The translations under genes were made by a program, and so were the position numbers. Below, in pieces: positions 34,519 to 44,486 of a DNA stretch of 64,000 bases. The DNA comes from Bryobacterales bacterium (GTDB lineage Bacteria > Acidobacteriota > Terriglobia > Bryobacterales > Bryobacteraceae). Numbering within the stretch: the first letter of the stretch is position 1; every line of letters begins with the position of its first letter. The notes beneath the pieces are model-generated. The model was not told the origin of the DNA. It saw only the letters and a list, made by a program, of their open reading frames with translations, and did not search any database. The stretch covers positions 87,921 through 151,920 of the forward strand of contig PMYB01000053.1 of NCBI GenBank assembly GCA_003170915.1. The letters run 5' to 3'.

Positions 34519-35841
34519 CTAGCCCTGCACCAGCCACCGCCGCCGGTTGGCGTGCATCGCTACGAACAGCGTCGCAAAGCCGGCCAGCAGTCCGAGCGAG
34601 GCTCCCACGCCGATCCATTGCGGCTGGTGGGAGTGGAGCCACAACGTCAGGGTCACGTTGAACAGCGGCGGAATCAGGGCCGCGATCACCGGCGGCCAGG
34701 GACGGTCGAGCGCGAACAGGGAGCGCGAGGTGATCTCGATCAGGCTCCAGCCGACCAGGCTCGGCCCGAGGCCCAGGAAGACCGCGGCCACCAGCTTGGT
34801 GGATTCCGCCGTGAAGTTGCCGCGCTGAAAGATCAGCGCGATGGCCGGCTCGCGGAATGCGATGGCGAAACCGCAGCCGGCCACCACCGCCAGCGCGGCC
34901 AGTGCAATGGTCCGGTCAATCAGGCGGAAGGCCTCGCGCAGGCGGAAAAGGCTCCGCAAGCGCGCGATCTCGGGCAGCAGCGAATTGGAAATGGGGTTTA
35001 CCAGGATGGCCAGAGGCACGCCCACTCCCCGCATGCAGTATTCGAGCGCCGCGGCCATGCCCGGCCCCGTGTGCGTGGCATAGGCGCGCGTGAACGTGAT
35101 GTTGAACCCGAGGCCGGCGGCATACACCGCGAAGAAAGCCGGCTTGGCGAGGATCTCGCGCCAGTGGACTTCGCACCGAGGCGCGCCCGCGGTATCCAGG
35201 CCGGAACGCGCCGCGAAACACACGATGCCCACCTGCGCGCACGCGCCCAATGTGTAGCCGATGGCGAAAGCGTACACGCCCAGGAGCTTCCACAGGCTCA
35301 GCGCGGCGATTATGGTGAAAACGTTCAACGCGGCCTGGTAGAAGGCGGTGGGCGCAAAGCGGCGGTCCGTGAACAGCAGAGCGCAGTGCACCGCGGCCAC
35401 GCCCGCGGCCACGGTGGAAAGCGACAGGATGCGCAGGATGTTGACGGCCGTGCCGAAGTAGTGCGGGTCGAGGCCCGGCGCCAGCGCCTTCATCAGCCAG
35501 GGCGCGGTGAGAACCACGGCCGCCGCAATGGCCGAGAAGACCCAGGCAAAGCAGCGGCTCAGCTTGAGGAACAGCGCCGTGCGCTCGGGGCCGCTGGCAG
35601 CCGTGAGCATGGGCACGAAGGCGAAGACGATGCTGTTGATCAGCACGGAATTCAGCGTGTCCAGAGGGCCCATTGCCACGGCGAGCGAATCGGCCAGGCT
35701 GTGGGTGCCGAGCAGATAGGCGGTCAGCGCCACCCGCACGAACCCCAGAATATTGCCCGTCAGGACGCCGGCGACGATTATCAATCCGCCGCGCACCAGG
35801 GGACTCTCCACCGCACGGGTGAGGACCCGCTCGGCGCTCAA
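34519..35841 (-). CDS. murJ: MurJ/MviN-like lipid II flippase family protein
   Basis: About 440 residues with 13-14 hydrophobic helices, the size of MurJ, which moves lipid II across the inner membrane. Recognisable parts include ILGFVRVALTAYLLG near the first helix, and GRAIA-type AIALIFQRGNFTAEST, the conserved family segment late in the protein. The track ORF starts inside tpx; no strong ATG is present, and a TTG at 35841 or a CTG at 35868 are the likely starts, about 10-40 bases after the tpx stop. Weak initiation could keep expression low. Confidence 0.8.
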   Translation of the reverse strand: MSAERVLTRAVESPLVRGGLIIVAGVLTGNILGFVRVALTAYLLGTHSLADSLAVAMGPLDTLNSVLINSIVFAFVPMLTAASGPERTALFLKLSRCFAWVFSAIAAAVVLTAPWLMKALAPGLDPHYFGTAVNILRILSLSTVAAGVAAVHCALLFTDRRFAPTAFYQAALNVFTIIAALSLWKLLGVYAFAIGYTLGACAQVGIVCFAARSGLDTAGAPRCEVHWREILAKPAFFAVYAAGLGFNITFTRAYATHTGPGMAAALEYCMRGVGVPLAILVNPISNSLLPEIARLRSLFRLREAFRLIDRTIALAALAVVAGCGFAIAFREPAIALIFQRGNFTAESTKLVAAVFLGLGPSLVGWSLIEITSRSLFALDRPWPPVIAALIPPLFNVTLTLWLHSHQPQWIGVGASLGLLAGFATLFVAMHANRRRWLVQG

Positions 35842-35879
35842 CGCCGGAGATGGTTCGGTGGAACTCAGTCGGAACCTAC

Positions 35880-36401
35880 TCAGGCCGTCGCCGCCGTGGC
35901 GCTCCTTGCGGCCGACAGCGCGGCCTCGTAATTGGGGAAATCGGTCATTTCCTTGACGTATTCCACGTAGCGGATCTGGTTTCGGCCATCCAGGACGAAA
36001 ATGGCGCGGCTTTCGATCCGCAGCTCCTTGATCAAGGTGCCGTAGTGCGACCCGAAGGAGGCGTCCCTGTGATCCGAGAGCATCTTCACTTTGCTGACGT
36101 CGAACGCGCCGCACCAGCGCTTTTGCGCAAACGGCAGGTCCATGCTGACGGTGATGATGTCAACGCCCGGAAGCTTGGCCAGCTCGTCGTTGAATCGCTT
36201 GGTCTGCGCGTCGCAGACGGGTGTGTCGAGCGAAGGGACCACACTGACGATGCGAACGTGGCTGCCGGTGTCCTTCAGGGTGACGGGCTTCAGGCCGTTG
36301 TCCGTCAGAGTGAAATCGGGGGCGGCGTCGCCGGGTTTTAGCTCCGGGCCGATCAATGTGAAGGGGTTACCCTTCAGGGTCATTGCGCCTGGTCTTTCCA
36401 T
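35880..36401 (-). CDS. tpx: Thiol peroxidase (atypical 2-Cys peroxiredoxin)
   Basis: A 173-residue peroxiredoxin that reduces peroxides with thioredoxin. The peroxidatic cysteine is C63 in PSLDTPVCDAQT and the resolving cysteine is C97 in KRWCGAF, the Tpx-specific spacing. The start follows a strong GGAGGAG site. The neighbour upstream is a thioredoxin-fold YyaL-like protein, which makes a redox theme for this pair. Confidence 0.95.
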   Translation of the reverse strand: MERPGAMTLKGNPFTLIGPELKPGDAAPDFTLTDNGLKPVTLKDTGSHVRIVSVVPSLDTPVCDAQTKRFNDELAKLPGVDIITVSMDLPFAQKRWCGAFDVSKVKMLSDHRDASFGSHYGTLIKELRIESRAIFVLDGRNQIRYVEYVKEMTDFPNYEAALSAARSATAATA

Positions 36402-36439
36402 ATCTTTATCTCCTCCAGTAGTGCTCGGTAAATTCAACA

Positions 36440-38551
36440 TTATTGTATCAACTCAGCGAACTTTTCAGATTCCGTTACTGGTAATTGGCAGGTGTAGTTC
36501 CGGCAGACGTAGGCGCTGGCGCGGCCCTCAATCTTTTCCATGAACTCAATCGAGGGAATGGCGGCGGCCAAGGCTCGGCGGGTTTCAGGGGAATCCACCA
36601 GCATCACCACCCGGTTGGGAACGAAGCGGGAATGGAGCGTGCGGAGAAGCGTCAGGGTGCCGGCGTCGCCCCGGTCGCCTACCAGGATGATCTCGCGCGG
36701 CTCTCCGAGCAGCCACTCGCAGGCGGCCAGCATCTGCGGGAGCGTGGCCGGCGCCGCCGCCAGGCGCGATGCGAAGGCGGCCAGCGTCCTTTCCGCCGAT
36801 TCGCGGAAGCCGGAGCGGTTAGTGAACCGCGCCAGCCGCAGCAGATTCATGGCCGCGACCGAATTGCCCGAAGGCTCGGCGCCGTCGTAATCTTCTTTCA
36901 CGCGCATGACCAGGCTGGCATCGTCCGCGGCGGAGGCGAAAAACGCTCCTTGCGCGGGGTCTTCAAACAGCTCCATCTGTTTTTCGGTAAGGCGGATGGC
37001 GAGTTCCAAATCCCGCGGGTCGAACTGGGCCTCGTACAAATCGAGCAGCCCCTGGGCGAAGAAGGCGTAATCGTCCAGAAACGCCGGGATGGCCGCCTCG
37101 CCCTGGCGGTAGCGGCGCAGCAGAGCGCCGGATTGCGGATGGTACACGCGGGCGATGAGAAAGTCCGCAGCGCGTCGCGCGGCGGCGGCGTAGCGCGGCT
37201 CATCGAGCGTGGCGCCGCCGCGCGCGAAGGCCGAAATCATGAGACCGTTCCAGGCGGTGAGGACCTTGTCGTCGAGGTGCGGGCGCACGCGCTTCGAGCG
37301 CGCCTCCAGCAGAATGCGCCCGGCCTCGCGCAGACCCGCGCCAACTTCATCGAGCGGCCGGCCGAACCGCTGCGCCGTTTCCTCCACCGTGTGGGCCTGG
37401 TACAAAATGTTCTTGCCGGTGAATTCGCCGTGCGGGTCGTTCGCCACGTTGCCCCCCGCTTCCACTCCATATCGGTAGCAGAACCAATCGGCGGCGGGCT
37501 GGCCGGCGCGAGCCCGAATCTCTTCCGCGCTCCAACTGTAGAATGCGCCTTCGCTCTTGAGATCGGGGCGCGCCGGGTCCGTCGCGCTATCGGCGTCTTC
37601 CGCCGAAAACAAACCGCCCTCGGGGCCGGTCATGTCGCGCAGCACGTAATCCAAGATACGGCGCGCGGTTTCGGCGTACTGCGGATCGCCGGTGGCTTGG
37701 AACGCCTCCAGGCAGGAGATGGCAAGCTGGGCCTGGTCGTACAGCATCTTCTCGAAGTGCGGGACGAACCAGCGCTCGTCGACGGAGTAGCGATGGAAGC
37801 CGCCGCCGAGTTGGTCGTCGATACCGCCCTTGGCCATTTCGCGGAGCGTGAGCAGCGCCATGTCGAGAGCTTCCGGGTTCTTGGTGCGCGCCCAGTAGCG
37901 CAGCAGGAAGTTGTGGACCGAGGGGCGCGGGAACTTGGGCGCATCGCCGAAGCCGCCCAGGCGCACGTCGAAGGTGCGGCGGAACGCAAAGAAACCGCTG
38001 TCCAGCATGGCGCGATCGATGGCCCCCGGGCGCCCGGCCGCGACCGCCGCATGTTGCCGAAGGTCCTCCACGATATCGCGCGCGGAATCCACGATCTGGC
38101 CGCGATCGGCGGCCCAGGCCGCGGCGATCTGGGTCAGGATGGAAGCGAAGCCCGGATGACCGTAGCGGGCCTCGGGCGGAAAGTAGGTGCCGCCGAAGAA
38201 CGGCTCGAGATCGGGAGTGAGCCAGACCGACATGGGCCATCCGCCGCCGCCGGTGGTGGCCTGCACGAAGGTCATATAGATGCGATCCACGTCCGGCCGC
38301 TCTTCGCGATCCACCTTGATGGGGACGTAGTCGCGATTCAACAGCGCGGCAATGGCTTCGTTCTCGAAAGACTCGCGCTCCATCACATGGCACCAATGGC
38401 ACGTCGAGTAGCCGATGGAAAGGAAGATGGGTTTGTCGTCGCGGCGGGCTGTTTCAAAGGCTTCCGGCCCCCACGGAAACCAGTCCACCGGGTTGTGGGC
38501 GTGCTGCAGCAGGTAAGGACTCTTCTGGCTGGCAAGTCGGTTGGTGTGCAT
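36440..38551 (-). CDS. YyaL/DUF255 family protein (thioredoxin-like plus alpha/alpha-barrel)
   Basis: A 703-residue protein opening with [21 protein letters not shown], the family signature. The thioredoxin-like domain has the redox pair C51-H-W-C54 ([10 protein letters not shown]), and the rest is an (alpha/alpha) toroid similar to sugar epimerases (about 200-600). The C-terminus, [11 protein letters not shown], carries another conserved cysteine pair. Human SPATA20 belongs here; biochemical function is unclear. It lies 38 bases ahead of tpx on the same strand. Confidence 0.93.
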   Translation of the reverse strand: MHTNRLASQKSPYLLQHAHNPVDWFPWGPEAFETARRDDKPIFLSIGYSTCHWCHVMERESFENEAIAALLNRDYVPIKVDREERPDVDRIYMTFVQATTGGGGWPMSVWLTPDLEPFFGGTYFPPEARYGHPGFASILTQIAAAWAADRGQIVDSARDIVEDLRQHAAVAAGRPGAIDRAMLDSGFFAFRRTFDVRLGGFGDAPKFPRPSVHNFLLRYWARTKNPEALDMALLTLREMAKGGIDDQLGGGFHRYSVDERWFVPHFEKMLYDQAQLAISCLEAFQATGDPQYAETARRILDYVLRDMTGPEGGLFSAEDADSATDPARPDLKSEGAFYSWSAEEIRARAGQPAADWFCYRYGVEAGGNVANDPHGEFTGKNILYQAHTVEETAQRFGRPLDEVGAGLREAGRILLEARSKRVRPHLDDKVLTAWNGLMISAFARGGATLDEPRYAAAARRAADFLIARVYHPQSGALLRRYRQGEAAIPAFLDDYAFFAQGLLDLYEAQFDPRDLELAIRLTEKQMELFEDPAQGAFFASAADDASLVMRVKEDYDGAEPSGNSVAAMNLLRLARFTNRSGFRESAERTLAAFASRLAAAPATLPQMLAACEWLLGEPREIILVGDRGDAGTLTLLRTLHSRFVPNRVVMLVDSPETRRALAAAIPSIEFMEKIEGRASAYVCRNYTCQLPVTESEKFAELIQ

Positions 38552-38631
38552 ATCCCTCTGAGTGGCCACGGGCCTCCGGGCCGGTGCTTTCATGGTACAC
38601 CCCAGCGCGATACAATCTACCAGGAGCCATC

Positions 38632-39987
38632 ATGAACTACTACCAGCAGCACCAGTCCGATTTTCTGGAGGGGCTGAAGACCTTCCTGCGCATTCCGAGC
38701 ATCAGCGCGCTCTCGGAACACAAACCCGATATCCTGCGCGCCGCCGAATTCGCCATGAACGAACTGCGCGCGGCGGGGATGACCACCGCCGAGCTGATCG
38801 AAGGCAAAGGTAATCCGCTGGTCTACGCGGAATGGCTGAATGCGCCGGGCAAGCCCACCATTCTTTTCTACGGCCACTACGACGTGCAGCCGCCCGACCC
38901 GCTCGACGAGTGGAAGTCGCCGCCCTTCGAGCCGGAGGTCCGCGGCAACGACATCTTCGCGCGCGGCGCCTGCGACGACAAGGGCCAGGTCTACATCCAG
39001 ATCAAGGCGGTGGAGGGCCTGCTGAAGTCGACCGGCAAACTGCCCGTCAACGTGAAGTTCCTGCTCGAAGGCGAGGAAGAAACCGGCGGTGAGCACATCG
39101 AGGAGTACGTCAAGACCAGGCCGCCGCGCCTGAAGGCCGATGCGGCGGTGGTGTGCGATACGGAGATGTTCGCGCCCGAGTTCCCCACCATCTGCGTGGG
39201 GCTGCGCGGCCTGGTGTACTACGAACTGCTCGTAGAGGGCGCCAACCACGATCTGCATTCGGGCGTGTACGGTGGCGCGGCGCCCAACCCGATGCAGGCC
39301 ATCGCGGAGATTATCTGCGCGCTCAAGGATCGGAATGGCCACATCCTGATCCCCGGTTTTTACGACCGCGTGGTTCCGCCCAGCCCCAAGGAGCGCGAAG
39401 CCTGGGCGCGGCTGCCGTTCAACGAGAAGGAGTACACCGAAGTGGAAATGGGCGCGCGCGAGCTGGTGGGCGAGCCCGAGGTTCCGCTCTTCGAGCGCGT
39501 GTGGGCGCGGCCCACGGTGGAAGTGCACGGCATCCGCGGCGGTTTCACCGGCGAAGGCGCCAAGACCGTGATTCCGGCCCGCGCGGTGGCCAAGATCAGC
39601 ACGCGCCTGGTGGGCGATCAGCGGGTGGAGGAGGCAGTGGCGCAGACCAAGGCGGCGGTGAAGGCCGCGTGCCCCAAGGGCGTCACGGCCGAACTGAAGG
39701 TGCTGAGTGCGGGCGCGCCGTCGCTGACCAACCCGGACAACCCGTTTATCCATGCGTCGGCCGAAGCCATGAAGCAAATCTTCGGCAAGGAAACGGTGTA
39801 CATCCGCTCGGGCGGGTCGATTCCGATCGTGGGAGTTTTCGACCGCTACCTGGGCGTCCCCAGCGTCATGATGGGGTTCGGGCTGCCGGACGACAACCTG
39901 CACGCGCCCAACGAGAAGTTCCACCTGCCGAACTTCTTCCGCGGCATCGAAGCCATGGCGCGGTACCTGGAGATACTGGGCGCATAA
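38632..39987 (+). CDS. M20 family dipeptidase
   Basis: A 451-residue cytosolic-looking enzyme without a signal peptide. Metal ligands are H82 and D84 (FYGHYDVQPPDP), D115 (ACDDKG) and E149/E150 (LEGEEETGG), and RSGGSIPIV with the final HAPNEK provide later conserved residues. It matches the CNDP-like dipeptidases that cleave small peptides. A CAGGAGC site supports the ATG. The upstream YyaL gene diverges, and an enolase-superfamily gene follows 13 bases later. Confidence 0.93.
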   Translation: MNYYQQHQSDFLEGLKTFLRIPSISALSEHKPDILRAAEFAMNELRAAGMTTAELIEGKGNPLVYAEWLNAPGKPTILFYGHYDVQPPDPLDEWKSPPFEPEVRGNDIFARGACDDKGQVYIQIKAVEGLLKSTGKLPVNVKFLLEGEEETGGEHIEEYVKTRPPRLKADAAVVCDTEMFAPEFPTICVGLRGLVYYELLVEGANHDLHSGVYGGAAPNPMQAIAEIICALKDRNGHILIPGFYDRVVPPSPKEREAWARLPFNEKEYTEVEMGARELVGEPEVPLFERVWARPTVEVHGIRGGFTGEGAKTVIPARAVAKISTRLVGDQRVEEAVAQTKAAVKAACPKGVTAELKVLSAGAPSLTNPDNPFIHASAEAMKQIFGKETVYIRSGGSIPIVGVFDRYLGVPSVMMGFGLPDDNLHAPNEKFHLPNFFRGIEAMARYLEILGA

Positions 39988-40000
39988 GGAAGGGAAAGCC

Positions 40001-41218
40001 GTGTGGACACGGAGAGATGTTTTGCGATTGGCGCTGGCTCTGCCCGCCGGGGCGTGGCTGAAGAACTACCAGGCGCTGGCCGCCCCGTTGCTTGGCGCGG
40101 TGAAGATCACGTCCGTTAAGGCGCTGCAACTCGATTTCCAGACCGACGGATGCCTGGTCAGGATCGAAACCGACGCTGGGGTCACCGGGTACGGGGAAAC
40201 CGGCGTGGATGCCAAAATGGCTCGCGCGCGCATCCCGCAATTGCGCCTGGTGGGGGGCGACGCACTGGCCATTGAGCGCCATTTCCTCGCCATGACCGGC
40301 GCCATTCATCCGTTCGTGCCCAGCATACCCCTGATCAGCGGGATTGACATTGCGCTGTGGGACATTGCCGGCAAGGTCCTGGGACTGCCGATCTACAGGT
40401 TGATGGGAGGGCCGCAGCGGAATGCCGTGCCGATGTACTCGCACGGCGATTTTCTGAAGGACATGAGCAGCCCGGCTTCCTGCCGCGAGTGGGCCCAAAT
40501 GATCCGCGAGCAGCCCGAAGGATTTACGGCGTACAAGATCGAGCCGACGCAGGCTATCCCCCGCGAGCCCGCGGGCCCGGTGGTGACGACGGCGCAACTG
40601 AAGAAGATCGCGCAGGGGTTCGCGAATGTGCGCGAGGCCGTGGGGGACGACATCGATATCGCCGTTCATTCCCACAACCAGTGGGACACGCCCAGTGCGA
40701 TTGCCATATCGAGAGCCACCGAAGCCATCCACCCGCTGTTCTTCGAAGACCCCTTGAGCAGCGTCGAGTTTTGCGAGGGATGGATGGCCATCAAGCGGGC
40801 CACGCGGACGCCGATTCTGACGGGGGAGAAGCTGGAACTCGTCAAGCAGTTCAAGCCCTTCATGGATAGCCAGGCGGTGGACATCATACATCCCGACATC
40901 TCCTATGCGGGCGGCATCACCGGCTGCCGGAAGATCGCCGACTACGCGGCGCTGAACCGCACGCCGGTGGCGCTGCACAACATCGGATCGCTGGTGCGAA
41001 CGTACGCCTCGGTCCACTTGGCCGCCGGGATTCCCAATTTCTACCGTTCCGAAAACCGTCTGGGCCGGCCTGGGCGCATCTACGAGAAGATGGCCGCCAA
41101 CAAGCCGCCGGTGATTAAGAACTCGCTGTTCCAGCTTCCGGATGGGCCGGGACTGGGGCTTGAGATCGACCCCGGCTACATGCGCGAGCATACGCCCAAA
41201 GGGGAAGACTGGGCGTAG
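40001..41218 (+). CDS. Mandelate racemase/muconate lactonizing enzyme family protein (enolase superfamily)
   Basis: A 405-residue protein with a GTG start after AAGGAAGGG. The N-terminus TRRDVLRLALALPAGAWL looks like a twin-arginine signal. The capping domain is followed by a barrel with metal ligands in DIAVHSHNQWD, FFEDPL and TGEKLE, and a later HNIGS. The first of these reads as a Asp-x-x-x-His cluster typical of dehydratases acting on sugar acids. The substrate is not decidable from sequence. It probably forms an operon with the M20 dipeptidase. Confidence 0.85.
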   Translation: MWTRRDVLRLALALPAGAWLKNYQALAAPLLGAVKITSVKALQLDFQTDGCLVRIETDAGVTGYGETGVDAKMARARIPQLRLVGGDALAIERHFLAMTGAIHPFVPSIPLISGIDIALWDIAGKVLGLPIYRLMGGPQRNAVPMYSHGDFLKDMSSPASCREWAQMIREQPEGFTAYKIEPTQAIPREPAGPVVTTAQLKKIAQGFANVREAVGDDIDIAVHSHNQWDTPSAIAISRATEAIHPLFFEDPLSSVEFCEGWMAIKRATRTPILTGEKLELVKQFKPFMDSQAVDIIHPDISYAGGITGCRKIADYAALNRTPVALHNIGSLVRTYASVHLAAGIPNFYRSENRLGRPGRIYEKMAANKPPVIKNSLFQLPDGPGLGLEIDPGYMREHTPKGEDWA

Positions 41219-41452
41219 GATCAAGGCTGTTCACTTAAGGGCTGGCTTCCCGATACACGCCAGATCGCTGTTTCGGGATTCGAGGGGGCAGAGTGCGAGA
41301 TGGGGACGCTTTTGGCAAACGGTACTGCGCGTGGCCTCGGGCGAAGGCGTCTGCCGTTTAGCCGTTCAGCGCCTTGCACAATCAGTGGAATTCTGCTTTA
41401 CTTGCACAGCACAGGAATTCTGCGCTGATGGTGGTCGTTGAGGAGTAATCGA

Positions 41453-42340
41453 GTGGCAAAACAACGGAAACCGTTCCTCCTGTTCAGGCCTCCGGAAGAG
41501 GCTCAATTGCGTTTCTATGGTGCATACGATCCGGAGTTCCTGTATAGAAAAGTGGATATATTGCATGCGATCTACAAGAATCGGGACGAGTTTGGCCGCT
41601 TCATGACGGCAATAGGTGGAACCAATGACGGGCAAGATGAAAACCACTATTTCACGGCTCTCGCGATAGAGATCTATTGCTCGACATTCCAGCAGTTCGA
41701 GTCGCTGTTTGCTCTACTCATGGCAGTTTTCCAGACGTTGCCCCACTGGCTATTCCTGACTCGTTACACCACTGATGAGATGCTTCGGAAAATCGAGGCG
41801 TTCGCGCGTGGGGAGATCGCCGATTTGACCGGTGGGTCCTGTTGCTCGGGCAGGGAATTCATTGCGAAAGCAGTCTACCCGGGAACCGAGATTCACGACA
41901 ACACTGCGTTTGCAAAAACACTGGACGATCTCAGCTGGTTTCTCACCGAAATGGCTAAGAGTTACCTTGCCGGACGCAGTGAGTACAACGCATACAAACA
42001 TGGGTTGCGCGTTCTCGCGGGCGATGGTGTGCAACTTCGGGTCGACGTGGGGCGCGGTAGTGGTGACTACCGCCCTGTGTTTACGATGGGCCATTCGATC
42101 AGCTTCCTCGAAATCGAGAAGCGCACGAACGAGTACGCTGCCGAAGAGATCACCAAAGAAATCAACGAAGAAGGCTCATTTCAAGCCATGCACATTATGT
42201 GCGCGGTCGCCAAGGCCACGCGAAAGATCCGTCTTGCCGTCCTTCGGCGCGAGAAGTGCGTCGAAATCCCAACGTTTGAAATCGACAGGGTTGGGCTTCT
42301 GAAGCTCAAGCCCGTTACGCGGTTCGCTTTCCCTTTTTGA
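41453..42340 (+). CDS. Hypothetical protein of the accessory island
   Basis: A 295-residue protein not recognised. GTG at 41453 follows a GAGGAG site. The sequence is mostly helical, with long amphipathic stretches (YFTALAIEIYCSTFQQFESLF) and a basic tail. Codon use is less GC-biased than the surrounding housekeeping genes, which with its neighbours points to acquisition. The first half reads like a small alpha-helical sensor, but no known domain is visible. Upstream, GGAATTCTGC occurs twice about 21 bases apart (41391-41422), possibly an operator. Confidence 0.6.
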   Translation: MAKQRKPFLLFRPPEEAQLRFYGAYDPEFLYRKVDILHAIYKNRDEFGRFMTAIGGTNDGQDENHYFTALAIEIYCSTFQQFESLFALLMAVFQTLPHWLFLTRYTTDEMLRKIEAFARGEIADLTGGSCCSGREFIAKAVYPGTEIHDNTAFAKTLDDLSWFLTEMAKSYLAGRSEYNAYKHGLRVLAGDGVQLRVDVGRGSGDYRPVFTMGHSISFLEIEKRTNEYAAEEITKEINEEGSFQAMHIMCAVAKATRKIRLAVLRREKCVEIPTFEIDRVGLLKLKPVTRFAFPF

Positions 42341-42501
42341 AAACCAACAGCCTCGTGCCCAGCCAGCGCGATCTTGCGCATTCACCACTCAACGAATCGA
42401 TATGTGGCGTTTCCTCCCATTGAGCCGCCGACTGCAGATCTCGGCGGCGGATCTACGCATGGACTGGATTTCGTGGCGTACTTTCGCTATATGTAAACAC
42501 C

Positions 42502-43794
42502 ATGGCAGGAACGCGGAAGGGTCCTAAGGTTAAACGCCTAGAGCGTATTGCAGAACTGTTTGCCGGGAAGCCGCAACAGGCTCTCGCCGCCGCTGTTGAC
42601 TCGCTGGATAAACTTCGAGGTGATGGTGAAGACTGCGCACTCGGGAGCAACCACAGGCGCATGGTCGAGTTCCTGCATGGTAATGGTTTTCGGCTCGACG
42701 TTGCACTATGCCAAAAGCGGGTTCCGTCCAGCAGAGGCAACTGTTACAGATGTGAAGGCACCGGCAGAGTTGGCGGGCTCGGTTGTCCCGAGTGCAACGG
42801 AACCGGCACGTGGTTTCGCTGCCATGAATGCGGCGGCAGCGGAAGGCGGGGACGCAGTCAGTGCCAGTCCTGCGTGGGTTCCGGATTCAAGGCACGCGCC
42901 TTGTTCGAGGAAGCCGCGCGCGTGATGTTCTCAGTTGCGGGGAAGCAATACATTTGGGACGTATCGTCGGAGCCGCCGTTATCAGTGCCCGTCAATTCCA
43001 GAACCGCGCGGCTCTTGAATCGGAGCGGCAGCCGGGCTGAACTCGCAAGGAGTGAGCGACTCGAAGCTCGCGACTTGGCTGATTGGGTCATGGAACAATT
43101 TCGCTGTGGCGCATTGACCTTAACAGCCGAAGATACACGTGCGCTCGCGGCCAGTACGCAGGCATCCGATCTCTCCAACGCCAGTGAGCCGGAACCCTTT
43201 TTGATTGTGACGAAGGTCGCTGGTGTCGCCCACCTGAACCGCGACGGATCATCGCGGCAACGGAATGTCTCGGATTGCCGCACCGGAGATCGGGTTCATC
43301 TCCAGCGTGAGCCGGATAATTCGTTCGACCGCAACGCAGTGGTGGTATCGCGGTCGAACGGCGGGCAATTGGGTTATCTCCCAGCCACAGTTGCTTCAGA
43401 GATCGCGCCGCAAATGGATCGGGGCATAAGCTTCGAAGGCCGTGTCGAACGTATTTCTTCTTGGGAGGACGGCACAAGGGGCCTCGACCTCGCTATTACA
43501 CGTGCAAATGTTGACTTCTGCGAAGGCAACGCAACTGTCCCGACCAGAGCGGGCTGCGCGGACCATAAAACTGAAACACACGCTCCGCGTCTCCCAGAAA
43601 TACCTACCTGCCTTGTCTGCGGCAAGCCTGCTGCTTTGGAGAGTGGGAATTGTGCGGCCTGCGACTGCCGCGAAGACAACAAACCTGGGAAGCCCCAGGG
43701 GCCTGCCCGCGCAACATTGGGATGTCTTTCATCCGTCCTGGTGATCGGCGCGGGATTGCTTACCTTGCTCTTGACTATCCTCTGGATGGCATAA
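42502..43794 (+). CDS. DnaJ-type zinc finger, HIRAN domain and C-terminal membrane helix protein
   Basis: A 430-residue protein of unusual architecture. Residues 81-128 hold four CxxC units (CYRCEGTG, CPECNGTG, CHECGGSG, CQSCVGSG), as in the DnaJ zinc domain, but no J domain. Residues about 233-335 match a HIRAN domain (VTKVAGVAHLNRDGS, REPDNSFDRNAVVV, GQLGYLPATVA), a module that in eukaryotic HLTF binds DNA ends. A second zinc ribbon has C370/C373 and C384/C387. The last 22 residues (LSSVLVIGAGLLTLLLTILW) form a membrane helix. Function unknown; defence or stress role is speculation. Confidence 0.75.
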   Translation: MAGTRKGPKVKRLERIAELFAGKPQQALAAAVDSLDKLRGDGEDCALGSNHRRMVEFLHGNGFRLDVALCQKRVPSSRGNCYRCEGTGRVGGLGCPECNGTGTWFRCHECGGSGRRGRSQCQSCVGSGFKARALFEEAARVMFSVAGKQYIWDVSSEPPLSVPVNSRTARLLNRSGSRAELARSERLEARDLADWVMEQFRCGALTLTAEDTRALAASTQASDLSNASEPEPFLIVTKVAGVAHLNRDGSSRQRNVSDCRTGDRVHLQREPDNSFDRNAVVVSRSNGGQLGYLPATVASEIAPQMDRGISFEGRVERISSWEDGTRGLDLAITRANVDFCEGNATVPTRAGCADHKTETHAPRLPEIPTCLVCGKPAALESGNCAACDCREDNKPGKPQGPARATLGCLSSVLVIGAGLLTLLLTILWMA

Positions 43795-43963
43795 TCGCCA
43801 TCGGGCGCATTCAACGCCATTACTCCTGACGCCGCGGCGCCTACCGAGAGGCTGACGCCGAGCCGTGCGGTCAATCCCAGGAAAGTGGGGTTGTCGGAAA
43901 CTTGCCGCCTGGCCGCCTAACGCCCGAACATCCTTTGTGCCCGCTGCCAGAAAAACGCCTTAC

Positions 43964-44232
43964 CTACGCAAATCGAGGGAGCAGATTGTTGTAGGCCTCG
44001 TGAGTGCCGATCCAGAACCAATGGAAGTCGTTGCCTTCGCGGTACGCGATGGCACGATACGAACGGCCAATGTCCACTGTCCAGACCTCACCCTTTTGCT
44101 TGAGCGCCAGGGAAGGATGAAACGGCTCCGATTGGAACAATGCAAACTTCGCGTCGGCAACACCCGGACATTGGCAGGCAACGACTGATAGGATTTCCAA
44201 AACTCCGGCAAGGCAAAAGATTGGAAACTCAC
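43964..44232 (-). pseudogene. RelE/ParE-superfamily toxin, frameshifted
   Basis: The N-terminal part is read in one frame (MSFQSFALPEFWKSYQSLPANVR) and the rest in another (VADAKFALFQSEP to EVWTVDIGRSYRAIAYREG and HWFWIGTHEAYNNLL). Both halves together match a common RelE-like toxin, so a one- or two-base indel near residue 23 breaks it. A separate antitoxin gene lies 6 bases upstream. Either the gene is dead, or the sequence holds an error or a recoding site at GTCCGGGTG. Confidence 0.7.
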
Positions 44233-44237
44233 CGGTA

Positions 44238-44450
44238 TTACCGGCCGTTACCTATCCGCACGGATTCGCCCCGGCGGACCTGCGCTTTGACCTGGTTGAG
44301 AAGTTCCATGCCCGCACCATCGGGCGAGAAATCGCGCTCGATTTGGGAATCCCATTGGCGGCGATCTCGCTCGGCAAGCCAGCCCAAGAGGGCTATCTGC
44401 TGCTCACTGGAAAGCGTCTCAATAGCGCGCTGGATCTCCCTGAGGTCCAT
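44238..44450 (-). CDS. Small antitoxin partner of the frameshifted RelE-like toxin
   Basis: A 70-residue helical protein (REIQRAIETLSSEQQIALL, then LAERDRRQWDSQIERDF and LLNQVKAQVRRGES). This is the form of the short antitoxins that often precede RelE-like toxins: a helix pair with a WDSQIERDF-type segment that covers the toxin. Its ATG at 44450 is chosen because the 32 upstream codons come from a WVPGSW-type remnant. It probably persists without a working toxin. Confidence 0.7.
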   Translation of the reverse strand: MDLREIQRAIETLSSEQQIALLGWLAERDRRQWDSQIERDFSPDGAGMELLNQVKAQVRRGESVRIGNGR

Positions 44451-44486
44451 ATCCGTATCGTACCTCTTTGCGCGTTGAAAGAACGA

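Noticed and set aside
34510-35931. 473-codon plus-strand ORF
   Set aside because: Opposite murJ; Gln/Arg/Gly-rich shadow.
36485-38635. 716-codon plus-strand ORF
   Set aside because: Antisense to the YyaL-like gene whose motifs are clear; no recognisable sequence.
41391-41422. Twofold GGAATTCTGC as an attachment site or mini-repeat array
   Set aside because: Only two 10-base copies, no further units and no integrase nearby; kept only as a possible operator.
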